DNA from: Diplocarpon mali
Taxonomy: Eukaryota > Ascomycota > Leotiomycetes > Helotiales > Drepanopezizaceae
Length of the DNA stretch: 44,598 bases
Direction of reading: 5' to 3'
Assembly (NCBI GenBank): GCA_024741835.1
Contig: JAENRP010000352.1
Span: 1 to 44,598 of the forward strand
Shown: positions 32,704 through 43,356 of the stretch, in pieces
Position numbering within the stretch: position 1 is the stretch's first letter
Layout of the letters: every line of letters begins with the position of its first letter
The notes under the pieces: generated by a model
Seen by the model: the letters and a program-made list of their open reading frames with translations, nothing else
Database searches by the model: none
Told to the model about the DNA's origin: nothing
Program-made: the position numbers and the translations under genes

Positions 32704-35700
32704 ATGGTAATAGCATCCGATTCCGATCGAAATACTAAGCCTAAAGACCTCTAACTCTCTTAGAAGAACTGGTAATAATAGTTCGACAATTTAAAGCTTT
32801 ACTTTAAAAGCAAAGGCATTGAAATAGCGATTCAAAAGACACTTATTAAATACGCAAGAATAGCCCTCTATACTCCTTCTACCGATTTGTCTACTTTCAC
32901 TTTAATAGCTAATATAACTGCTAAGGATTTGCCAGATATATTGAATAAGCTTAGCCTAAGAGCTTTAGTAGATAATAACCGAGAATCCTAAAGGCAGATT
33001 TTAAATGTAGAAAAGGAGAAGGAGTATAGGCTGGCCTTAGCTAAATGCAAGCTTAAGATCAATAGAGGTTTAAGCGACGAAGATTGAGATTTTGTTTGAG
33101 TTTATAATAATGTAAAGATAAGATAGGATACTTTAAAAGTAAAATACTCTTAAACAACTGCCTTTAATACCTAGCATCTACTATAGCAGATCACTTCATT
33201 TTAATATAAAAAAGACAAAGATAGTAAGGATATAAATATAAATATAGACTCTGCCTAGTCTATACTATATAAAGTAAGAAAGAGAGTAAAAGCCGCAGAT
33301 CCTAGGATAACTATGACTTTTAAGGAAACTTAGCTTTTTGATTTCCTACTCAATAGCCTCCCTCTTAAGTTTACTATTGTAAAACAATCTCTTCTTATTT
33401 AACCTAACCTTAAGATCTATAAGAAGATCGACCTCCTTTAAACTGTTAAGCAAGACCTCAAAGGATACTCTAAATCGGCAAATGCCGCATTATAAGGCAA
33501 CGATAAGCTTAAAAAGAGGAAGGAGCGCAGGATGAGCCCTTAAGCTCATTAGGGATGCTACTTCTATAATAGTGCTTATAATATTACTAATTATAAAGTT
33601 AGAAGGCAATTGATTAATATAGTCGCTAGCTTTAATATTAAGAAGCAATTGAAGCAGAAGTTAAGAAGCAAACTGCCCTTATCCTACTAAAGGCCGCAAC
33701 TATTAAGGAAAGGCAAAGGAAAAGGCTATTTAGCCAAAACTTTAGCAAATACCTTTAATAATAATAGTAGGTTATTTAAACTTAAATCCACTTCCGATAA
33801 TTCAGATAATAATTATAATAAAGATGCTTACGTCTTAAAAGCCGATCTTCATAAGATCCCTAAATCCAACTAGTATAGTAACACTAGTTGCATAGCATAT
33901 ATGATTAATAAATCCCACCTATTTAAAAGCCCACTTACTAAAATAAAAAGGCGCTCTATTAAAGTTAGTAGTAGAAGGTTATATATAGATTCGATAAGTA
34001 TAGTAGAGATAAATATCGCTAGCATTTCTTTCCTTTTGTAAAATATTCTCCTTATACCTAGCTTAAGCATCAATCTCTTATTTAGCCGCAAGATCTATAT
34101 AAAGTTAAATTATATAAGAGTTTTTAATAATCAATTTATATAGTTTATAAATAATAACTATAAAGTGATCTTTAAAGCTAAAATCAAAGATGGACTTTAT
34201 ATTATCTTAAAGGTGATATTATAGAAATTGACTCCTAGGCTAGACCTACAAGTGAATTCCTTTAAGGAAAGTGCACTCTCTGCCTTAATACAATTAAGTA
34301 AGGATAAGGAGAATAGATGGACTCCTAAGCCAAGATCATAAGTGAATTTAATAGAAATAACTCCTAGGCTAAGACCGCGAGTAGATTCTGCAAATTCGCT
34401 AATAATAACTCTTAGGCCAGGATCGCAAGTGAAATTCGCAGAAATGACTCCTAGGCCAAGACCGCGAGTGAAATTCGCAAATTCGTTAAAGACAACTCCT
34501 AAGCCAGGACTGCGAGTGGATCTTACTATTTCCAGGAAATCGACTCCTAAGCTAGGACCGCGAGTAGATCTTGCGGTTTTACTAAAAATGACTCTTAAGC
34601 CAGGCTCGCAACTAGAAAATAGCAAAACCTTAAATTGCTATTACTAGTCCTTTCTAGCCGCTAATAATAAAGTATCAACTAATAATAGGCTACTAAAGCT
34701 ATTAGAAGCCGAAAGCCTATTAAGGTATTAGCTAATATATAGAAGATTCGCGCATCTAAGGCTAGAGAAATTAAAGGGCTTACATAAGGTCTCGACCCTA
34801 AAATAGAAGATCTAAGTACTAAAGGATCGCTTAGTATGCTGAATTTGCAAGCTAATAAAACTTCGAAATCAGATGCAAACTAAGCTTAGTCTATAAAAAG
34901 ATTCAATACTAGCACTAATATCTATCGATACTGCTGGACTATTTACAACCTCGATTAAAGGAAATAATTAGTTTTCTTAAATAGTAGATAACTCTACTTA
35001 GTAGATATAGACTATTTGCGCTAGGACCAAATCTAAGCTTATAGAAAAGCTGGAAACTTGGAAAGTGATAAAGGAACGCTAGACCTAGTTAAAGCTAATA
35101 GCTATTAGGTTTAATAATATATTAGAGATTAGGGTAAAGCTTAACAAATAGGTAAAATAAGGAGTTTATTATAAATTAACTATAATATATAAAGGTTCCT
35201 ATTAGAATAGCATCGCTAAGCAAAGCATCTAATAAGCAGAGACTGACTATCGCGCTTTACTATAAGATGCTGACCTACTATTAGAATTCTAGGACCTTGC
35301 GATTAAAGCAGATATATACCTGCGAAATAGAATAGGTAGTAGACCAATAGTTAATAGCACTTAAATATTGCTATATAAGGTATATTTTAAATAGAAACTA
35401 AGCTTAGACTATATCTGCGTCTTTAAAAACGTCTACTACTCTTATATTAGCCCGAAGTCCTAGCCCGCAGGTATAAAGAGTAAGAAGCTAATAGACTAAG
35501 GTAAAGAGTATATATTTATTAAGTATATTAAATAGATAATAAAGCAATAGATAGTATATGCGCTAGATCTAAGGCGAGTAATCATATCCTTAATAGTTAA
35601 GTTTGACAAATCTCAAAATAGGAGAGAGCTATCCTTAAAGCTCCGCATACCTAAAGATTCGCAAGGTATACCACTTGATAGTAATACTATTAAGCTGAAC

Positions 35701-37720
35701 CAATAACCCCTTTCTCTTAGCTCAGGCATATTAAGCGCACCCGCTGATCAACAACCAGCTAGTCGTCCAAAGGCCGAATAGACTATTCCTATTGTCTGCG
35801 AACTACCTAAAGTATAAAACAACTTCAATATCATTATCCCTTTAGTTAAAGCACTTATAGTAAAGGATATTCCTAAAATAGGTATAAGTAATAATAAGCC
35901 TCTACTATTAGAAAGCGGTTCCTTAAATAATAAGCCTATAGAACCCATAGCCGAACCTACGTCCTTAAAGAGGAATAAAGACCTAAAACCAGAAGATACT
36001 TTAAACGAACGTAAGTCTAAGCGTATCTAGGCTATAATAGCGCATAGGATCTATAAGCTCGAACTTTAATAGAGCTTTAATGAAGATAATGCGTTCCTAG
36101 CCGCTAGGAGGATAATGAAAATCTCTTTTCCAAAGACGTATAACAAAGCTATTAACAACCTAAAGAATAGAGCAGTATAGAGTAAGGCAATCTAAGAGGA
36201 GATAAGCTCTCTTACTACAAATGGCATATAAATAGAGGAACCGATGCTAAAGGATATGAACCTAGTATTAATAAAGTGGGTCTTTATAATTAAGATATAT
36301 ACAGATAGAACCCTAGAGCATTATAAGGCAAGGCTTATAACTAAGGGCTTCTCCTAATAGTATAGAAAAGACTATTTCGATACATTTGCGCCAATAGTTC
36401 GTATAAATACCCTTTGCATATTCATAGCAATAGTAGCCGCTGAGGACCTTGAATACAAATAGTATAATATTAAAAATGCATTTACTAAAGCAACTATAAA
36501 GGAATGGATTTTTCTCTCCTAACCTAATAGTATTCCTATACGCGCTAGCCACTCTCTTTGTATACTCTGCAGTATCTATAGGCTTAAATAATCAGCCTAT
36601 AATTAGAACCTCTTATATAGCTCTACTTTAGTAGAAATGGGATTCGTTTAAAGCCTAGCTAACCCTTATCTGTTTACTTATATTAAGCGTAGAATCAAGT
36701 TGCTACTATATATCGATAATATTGCTATAGCTATAAAAATAACTACTTAATTGGATTGGTTCTTTATAACAATTCAGAAATATTTTAATATTAAGGATCT
36801 AAGGGGAATTCATAAGATCCTCGGCATCTGCGTTATAAGGAACCGCTCTACTCGAGAACTCTAATTAAATCAAGAGCAGTATATTAAGAAGATCTTAGAC
36901 CAAATGGGACTCTCTACTTATACTCCTAACTTTAAGCCAAAGCGTACTCTAATCAAAGGAAAGTATAATAAGTTAAAGCCTACTAATAAAAATGAGTAGA
37001 GAGGAGATTTAAAAAAGTACTAATAGGACATTAGAGCGATTATATATACTATGGTATATATAAGACTAGATATTACCTTTATTATTAGGCAACTTAGTTA
37101 GAACCTAAAGGATCCGACGATTTAATATAAGAATATAGTCAAGCGACTTAAAAGGTACCTTTGATTGATAATCATATAGAAGGTAAGATACAAACTAACG
37201 AAATATATAAGCGCAAAGCTTAAGGTATATACTAATTCCAACTAGGCAAATATAAAAGGTCGGAAAAGTATATCTAGAAGCGTAGCAGTGTTATATAGTA
37301 GACCTATATTATAAGGAAGTAGGAAGTAGAAATCAATAGCTACCGCAAGCACTAAGGCCGAATATATATTAATATTATTAAATTGCAAGCAAAGATTATA
37401 AATTGCCTAAGTTCTAAAAGATATAGGTTTTACTAAGTATATTAAATGAGATAGGAACTATATTAATCTCTAAGTAGATAATACAAGGGCAATTGCACTT
37501 ATAAAGAATCTATACTTATATAAGCGATTGAAATATATCAATATTACCTACCACTTTATCCGCGACCTTATTATAAAGAATAAGTTATCGATTACCTATA
37601 TCCTAACCGATCGAATAGTAGTAGATAGATTTACAAAGCTACTAAAAACAGTTACAAAGTTCGAAGCGTTCAAAGATATGCTAAGGTTATAGAAGACAGT
37701 AAGGGCTTAGTAAGCTTAAG
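32704..37720 (+). pseudogene. Element C copy 2 gag-pol relic, single frame
   Basis: About 1,670 codons in one phase with no indel found; all damage is stops and missense of RIP type. Order: gag (to ~33830) with decayed knuckle CYFYNSAYNITNY; protease with SNTSCIAYM, where NTS at 33880-33888 replaces the DTG/DSG site; the in-frame TPRPRPRV-like repeat array (34230-34614); GAG-pre-integrase YRRFAHLRLEKLKG (from 34738); integrase with SIDTAGLF, IRFNNILEI and QNSIAKQ blocks; RT with KWVFIIK, HYKARL and DYFDTFAPIVR, and a catalytic box YIDN (36709-36720); RNase H with RKSISRSVA, STKAEYI and ITYHFIRD, ending VDRFTKLL. The start is uncertain: ATG at 32704 is ACG in copy 1. Protease, RT and integrase catalytic acids are all hit, so it is dead. 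Confidence 0.9.
34230..34614 (+). repeat. In-frame array of eight 25-bp motif units, C copy 2
   Basis: Units start at 34230, 34320, 34359, 34407, 34446, 34494, 34542 and 34590. Spacings are 90, 39, 48, 39, 48, 48 and 48 bp, all divisible by three, so the phase of gag-pol is kept. In that phase the units read T-P-[RK]-[LP]-x-[PL]-R-V. They sit between protease and the GAG-pre-integrase zinc-binding block, where related copia elements have only a short linker. Confidence 0.93.
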
Positions 37721-37723
37721 GAC

Positions 37724-37875
37724 GACTCCTAGGCCCGCCTTACGAATTAGGTCATATAGTCTTATAAAGGAAAGTTTTTAAATCGACTCCTAGGCCTAGA
37801 CCGCGAGTCAAGTCATATAGTCTTATAAAGGAATATCTTTTAGGAAATTTGACTCCTAGTCCCGCCCTGCGAGTA
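37724..37875 (+). repeat. Three 25-bp motif units in the 3' trailer of C copy 2
   Basis: Units at 37724-37747, 37785-37809 and 37851-37875, spaced 61 and 66 bp, each followed or preceded by a repeated stretch containing CATATAGTCTTATAAAGGAA. The middle unit is the best preserved in the window: GACTC start, CTAGGCCTAG core, CGCGAGTC end. Confidence 0.92.
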
Positions 37876-38003
37876 GGATTGGTAATTTCAATAGAGGTTG
37901 CTATTAATTGATTATTTTTAATTTAAAGAGATACCTAGGAGTTAGATTAGCGTAAAAGGATAATTGTTATTTTCCCAACTGCAGGTCAATTAAAGTAAGG
38001 TCT

Positions 38004-38012
38004 GAGTAAAGG
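38004..38012 (+). promoter_or_regulatory. Polypurine tract of element C copy 2
   Basis: GAGTAAAGG lies directly against the 3' LTR, the usual plus-strand priming site, and agrees with AAGTAAGGG in copy 1. Confidence 0.7.
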
Positions 38013-38207
38013 TATTAAGATAGGTAATATAGCTATCACTCTAATGTATTGTCATATGACCCTATTGCTTAGTTAATAGGATATTAATACGTATATAGCT
38101 ATAGGGAAGAAAGGGGTAACCTTCCTTCCTTAACTCTTACTAATATATCGACTATCGACCTCTAGAAGTTTCCGTTACCTACTGCGCCGACTCACTTAAG
38201 CTCAATA
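38013..38207 (+). repeat. Element C copy 2, 3' LTR (195 bp)
   Basis: Starts TATTAAGATAGG and ends CTTAAGCTCAATA. About 15 differences from the 5' LTR, all C/T or G/A. Confidence 0.96.
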
Positions 38208-38212
38208 AAAAA

Positions 38213-39720
38213 TAATAATAATTTTAAACTTTTTACTAACCCTTTATTTAAATCTTTTTAAACTTATCTTAGTCACTTTAAGATTGACTTAGATTCTAAG
38301 CATTCTTTAAGCCCTTTTGAATTTCGAAGTACTCCTTTTAATAATTAATCTCGTAATATTAAAGCTTTCCCTTTGCCCTTTATAGATTCTATTAACTTAG
38401 ATAGTTAGTATAAAATGATAATAGCCGCATTTAAGGCTATTACTAGCCACTTTCCTCTCCTTAGTTCTCCTAATGCTCCTTACTTTATAAGAGCTAATAT
38501 TACTAATTTCCTTAAGTAATATAAGGAAGCTTATTACGATTTTAATATTATATAAGCGGATATGATTTCTTAGCTCCCTTATTATTATAATTATATAAGT
38601 AAAGATATTATTAAATCCTTCTTTAAATAGAAAACGTATAATTTATAAGAACTCCTTATTAAAGCTCTTAAGTTTGAATTCTAAGAATTTGATAGATAGT
38701 AGATTTGCAATACTTTAGCTTTCTTAAAGGAATTTGTTCTAATTACTTAAACTCTTAAGGAACTTAAGAACTACTATCGGACTTTTACTTATATATTAAA
38801 TACCTTAATTAGTTAGAAAATACTTAGCGAAATTAAAAGAGGCCGCCTTTTCTTATTTAAATTACCTACTAGCCTTTAAAATAAGATTATTAAGCATTTT
38901 AAGATCGATAAGCAAGACCTTATAACCTTTGCCTTATTTAAGGAATTCTTAGCCTTTACTTTAAAATTAAATCTTAATAAGAGAACTATTAATACTATAG
39001 AGTAGGAAAAAGCCCCTACTCCCTCTTATATTAAAGATCTTAAAAGCCTAGTCTAAGAATACTCAAAGGCTTTGAAAGTTATAAAAGAGGCAAAGAAGAA
39101 CTTAGTAGTCATACCTTTTACTTATAAGCCTAACTTAAGAGTAAGATCTAATCCTAGAATTAAGGAACTTAAGACCTAATTTATAAAACTTTAAATCTAA
39201 AGCTTAGAAACTAAGATTAATAATCTCTTATAAGAAAAATAGCATATTCCTTAATTTAGTAATAGGCAAAACTTAACTACTATAAGCTAACTTAATAGTT
39301 CCTATTACTAGACTTCTCCTTTTTATTATTTAGAATAACCAGCTAATATAAGAACGCAATAGTTGATTAAAGAAGGAGAAATTAATCCCAACTAGCACTT
39401 TGCTAATATTAATACTATAAAGTACTAAGGAAATAGCAATAGAAGAAGACTAACCTTCAACTTTTATAATAATAAGGAACCTAATTGCCCTTTATATAAG
39501 TATTATAACAAATATCCTCTTTTCTAATATTTTATTAATATAAGGGTTATATATATTAATAAGTATAGGATGCTTTGCATTAAAGATCCTAGGCCAAAAG
39601 CTATCCCTATTAAAAAGCACTAGAATCGCTTATAGTTACAGACTATTTAAATAATAATATATAGTATAAAATAGGATAAGAATTTAATCGAATAATAGCG
39701 TATTATAAATATAAACGCTA
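38213..39720 (+). pseudogene. Element A copy 2 gag relic
   Basis: Structural polyprotein of element A. A plus-strand frame with Gln-type stops runs from the copia insertion site through blocks such as LKELKNYYRTFTYIL and HFKIDKQDLITFALFKEF to a Cys-poor region ending near ...CPLYKYYNKYPLF, possibly a mutated metal-binding knuckle. ATG at 38415 is in phase but the frame is open upstream, and this ATG is ATA in copy 1, so it is not a firm start. One 25-bp motif is read in phase as TYKPNLRV (39119-39143). The gag N-terminal part is separated by the copia element and lies before 32104. Confidence 0.65.
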
Positions 39721-42700
39721 AAATTCCAACTTATATATATATAGGTCCAATTAGCAATTTACCTAAAGGAGTTCTTAAGGACCTAGCTTCTAATCAAATA
39801 GCTATAGAAGTTAAAGGTATCTCTATCTTAGGATAGGTTAATAATAATAATATTTCAGCTGATATTAATACTACTTTTGTATTTAAGAACCCTTAGAATT
39901 CTTAGCGTCCTTTTAGATCTTCTACTCTACTAATACTAATAAAACTAACTAAAGTCTAAAAATCAGTGCGTATAATTTAAGAATCTTAATATAGAGTTTA
40001 AATGCTAAAAGACACTTAATAGTTTAAAACTATAGTAGATAAGGATAAAGCTAATATAGCAAACAAATTAATTAGAGATATAATAGACGAAGATAGCTTT
40101 AAGCTTAAGGGTTAAGAAGTTAAAGTTATTGCGCAGACCCTTAATCTTAAGCGAAAGAGATAGATATTAAAATAGGAAAAATTCGTTAATAAATACGCCA
40201 ATTTAATTATAATAGAGAAAGCTATAAAGAATATTATAGCTTAGCAAATTAACCTTATATTTAAAGAACTATTTAATTTAATTAGACGCTTTAATAAAGT
40301 GCTAGGAGAGTATATCCTAATTGCCTTTAAAGATTTGAATAATAATAAGGAAATAGAAATTATAATATAAAAGAACTCTAAGAAGCACTTAGCCTTAATT
40401 AAATATCTTTAAATTATAAAAGATAAAGGAACCTAAAGGTACTATAATATTATAGCAATAGCCTTAATATTTTAGAATATCAATCGAAATTGTTTAGTAA
40501 TTATAATAAAAAGCCCTATTATTATTTATTTAATAGAAGAATCAGTTAAAGCAAAGGCTTTAATCGATTATAATTCAAAAGTTAATATAATAATTAGAAA
40601 AGTAGTAGAAATAACTTAATTAATAATTATTAGCAATCGACTTCTTATATATTCGACTATCTCTAGATTAAAATACAATTTTAATAGATAAGTAAAAAAC
40701 GTAAAGGTTAGAGTTAAAAGGATTATTAATTATACCAACTTTCTAATAATAAAGAATTCTTTAAATGATATTATTTTAAAAATGCCCTTTATTTTAAAAT
40801 CTTAATTAATATTTAACTATCTTAAAGATAGTCTTATAAAAGCTAATCTTTAAAATATAGATCGATCTTTAAAAGGATAGATGGTTATTATAAGAGATAT
40901 AGTCGAATTTTAAAATAAGGTTTTAGGAAATAATTAGCTAGTATAAGGACTAGGCTTAATATTAGTAAAGGAAGGCACTTAGCAAAGAGTTATAGTAAAA
41001 GGAAGGTAAGTTTACCGATTTTAAATAATAGCAATTTGACTTGCAGTCTTAGCTTAAAAGTCAAATCTGGAATTTTAAAGAATAATGCAATCGGCGTTTT
41101 ATTAGCTTAATAATTAAGAAAAAAGAAAAATAAGATAGAGAAGAGAGTTTATTTTACAAATTTCGATAATTTATTAATTATTTTAAAAAATCTAAAAACC
41201 ACTTATAAGCTAGACCTATAAGTAAAAAATAATAAAATTACTAATAACATTTCCATTTATATACTTTAAATTAACAATTGAAAAAATTTTTTATTTGTTT
41301 TTAAAAAAGAAAATTCGGACTATTTTATAAGATTTAATAAAAAAGGAAAGAAGTAGAAAAGTATAATACTAGCTAATATTCGAATTATATATAAAAGTAA
41401 GGTAGATAAAGTATAACTAATAGATTAGGGAATCTCTAATAGCTTAAAGCTTAAAGGATTAAATGATTAGTTTAAATAAGATAAAAAGCTTTAATATCTA
41501 AAGCTAAGTAGCAAATTCGATAAGTTTATTATAAATAGATTTTCTAATAAACCTATCAGATATTAGCTAATAAAAGAGCGTTTTAATATACTAAAAATTG
41601 GAAATAACCTAATAAAGTAAGAATATAAACTACTTTATAAAACCTTAATAAATCGAAAGGACGCCTTAGCTTTTAATTAAATAGAACTTAATTAAATTTA
41701 AAAAGAGGTTATACCTTATATTAAGATTAAGATAATACCTTATAAAGCTTAGTAAAAGAAAATATTCAAAGTTCCTAAAGCTCTTTAAGAAAAGGTAATC
41801 GAAATATTAAAGGATAAGTTGAAATAAGGCGTTCTCGAATTCTATAATAGCCCTTATAAAAATAAATAGTTCCTAATTACTAAGAAAGAGAAGAGAACTT
41901 ATAAACTAATAATAGTAATAATAGAAATAAATTAAATAACTATTAAGGATGCTAACGTTCCTTTAAATATAGATAAATTCTTAAATGAATTCGTAAGATT
42001 AATCTATAGCTCTCTTATTGACTTCTTCTTTAAATATAACTAATTTATTCTTAATATTAAATCGAAAGATATAATAGCAATTTAAACCCCTCTTAAGCTA
42101 CTTTAAATAATAAGATTACCTTAAAGGGCTATAAATTCGATTGCTCAATTTATTTAAATAATCTATAAGATACTAGTAGATTATATACTTAATATTGCGC
42201 TCCTTTTTATTGATAATATAAGAGTAAAAGGATTAAGATCATTCTATAATTATAAAGAAGTTCTCTTTAGTATATAACGATTTATAATAGAATATATTTA
42301 AAACCTAGATTAGGTACTTATACGATTCGAAAGGGCAAGAGCAATAGTTAGTCTGAAGTTATAATACTATCTTGTATTAATAGAAATTATTAGTTTTATT
42401 ACTAATTCTAATAGCCGAAGTCCTTAAAGGGCTAAAGTACTTAAAATCGATAAATAGAAGAGGTATAATAATATAGTAAAAGCTTACGCATTTATTAGCA
42501 TTATAGTATATTATTGTATTTAAATTAAGGATTTTGCTAAAAAGGCAGCACCTATTTATACCTTATTTTAGAAAGGGGCTGAGTTTTAATAGGAAGAACC
42601 TTAAAAAGAGGCTATAAAATAACTAAAGTAAGCGTTACTTAAAGCGCTATATCTAATTAAAATAGACTATAGAGCTGACGCTAAGCCAATTATACTAATA

Positions 42701-43356
42701 GTTAATATAAGCTTAATTAGATAGGATACTATCCTTTAATAAGCTAATAGCTAATAGAAAAGATATCTAGCTCACTTTGAAAGTAGTCTTTAAAATCTAA
42801 TAGAGATAAAGTATAATACTATTAAATAGAAATGTAAAGGCACTTTAAAGGTAATAAAAAAGATAAGAAGCGACCTTTATAGCACTTACTTTATCTTTAA
42901 AACTAATGCTAAAGTGCTAATAGAATAATTAAATAAAGCTATAAGCGACCTACTAAGAGCCTTACTAATAAAATGAATCGCTTATATAAGATTAATAGAC
43001 TTTAAAGTCAAATATATTTTAAAAATGAAAAATACCGCTACTAATAGCCTTTTAAAAAGAACTCATCCCTACCCCTTTGATTTAATTAAAGAGGATAAAA
43101 TAGATATTAATAAATAGGTAAAGAATGAAGTTAATTATCTATCAATATATTACCTTAAAGGGACTCGACTTATAAGCCTAACCCGCGAGTCAAATAAAAG
43201 GATTTTATTACCTAACTACTTAAGTAACTTTAAAGAAATTATAAAATTTTTAATTATACTTAAATAACTAAAGACAATTTCTCTTAAGGATCTTTAAAAG
43301 TTTAAAGCTAAAGCTCTAATTTATCTAATGCAAGAAAGGCAATTATTTAAAAGGAG
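39721..43356 (+). pseudogene. Element A copy 2 pol relic, cut in integrase
   Basis: Protease: ALIDYNSKVNII with the active Asp kept at 40566-40568 and the next residues changed. RT (~41700-42260): blocks GVLEFYNSPYKNK and INIDKF-like text, then FIDN at 42206-42217, so the second catalytic Asp is lost. RNase H extends to ~43000. After it comes the linker into integrase, ending ...MQERQLFKR at the break (43356), so the integrase catalytic core is absent. The related RT block and FIDN-I-R-V-K-G context differ from elements B and D and define a separate gypsy family. Confidence 0.75.

Larger units (their letters stand above)
32109..38207 (+). mobile_element. Ty1/copia element C, copy 2, full length (6099 bp)
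   Basis: Complete structure on the plus strand: 195-bp LTRs at both ends, target duplication, primer binding site, leader with four stem-loop repeats, one gag-pol frame in copia order (gag, protease, integrase, RT, RNase H), 3' trailer with three palindromic units, polypurine tract. Inserted in the gag region of element A copy 2. About 15 differences separate the two LTRs and all are transitions, so divergence reflects RIP and cannot date the insertion. Confidence 0.95.
32006..43191. repeat. Five copies of the 25-bp motif in element A copy 2
   Basis: Units at 32006-32030, 39119-39143, 41038-41062, ~41198-41223 and 43167-43191. In the gag unit (39119) the reading TYKPNLRV closely parallels the TPKPGLRV unit encoded in copia C. 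The unit at 43167 keeps GACTT...CGCGAGTC ends. All have counterparts at equivalent places in copy 1, and the gag unit also in copy 3 (44414-44438). Confidence 0.75.
31082..43356 (+). mobile_element. Ty3/gypsy element A, copy 2, split by copia C copy 2
   Basis: Plus-strand copy of element A. It starts with the LTR edge TATTATAGAGACC at 31082, is interrupted by C copy 2 (32109-38207) in its gag region, and breaks off at 43356 near the beginning of integrase (equivalent to 1585 of copy 1). The rest of integrase and the 3' LTR are missing, so no target duplication can be tested. It faces away from copy 1, so the two make an inverted pair about 23.3 kb apart. Confidence 0.87.

Noticed and set aside
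33870..34091. 73-codon minus-strand open frame
   Set aside because: Antisense of the protease region of copia C copy 2.
34197..34625. 142-codon open frame on the minus strand
   Set aside because: Antisense of the in-frame repeat array of copia C copy 2. Its repeats are only the complement of the palindromic units, and the plus strand continues the gag-pol phase on both sides.
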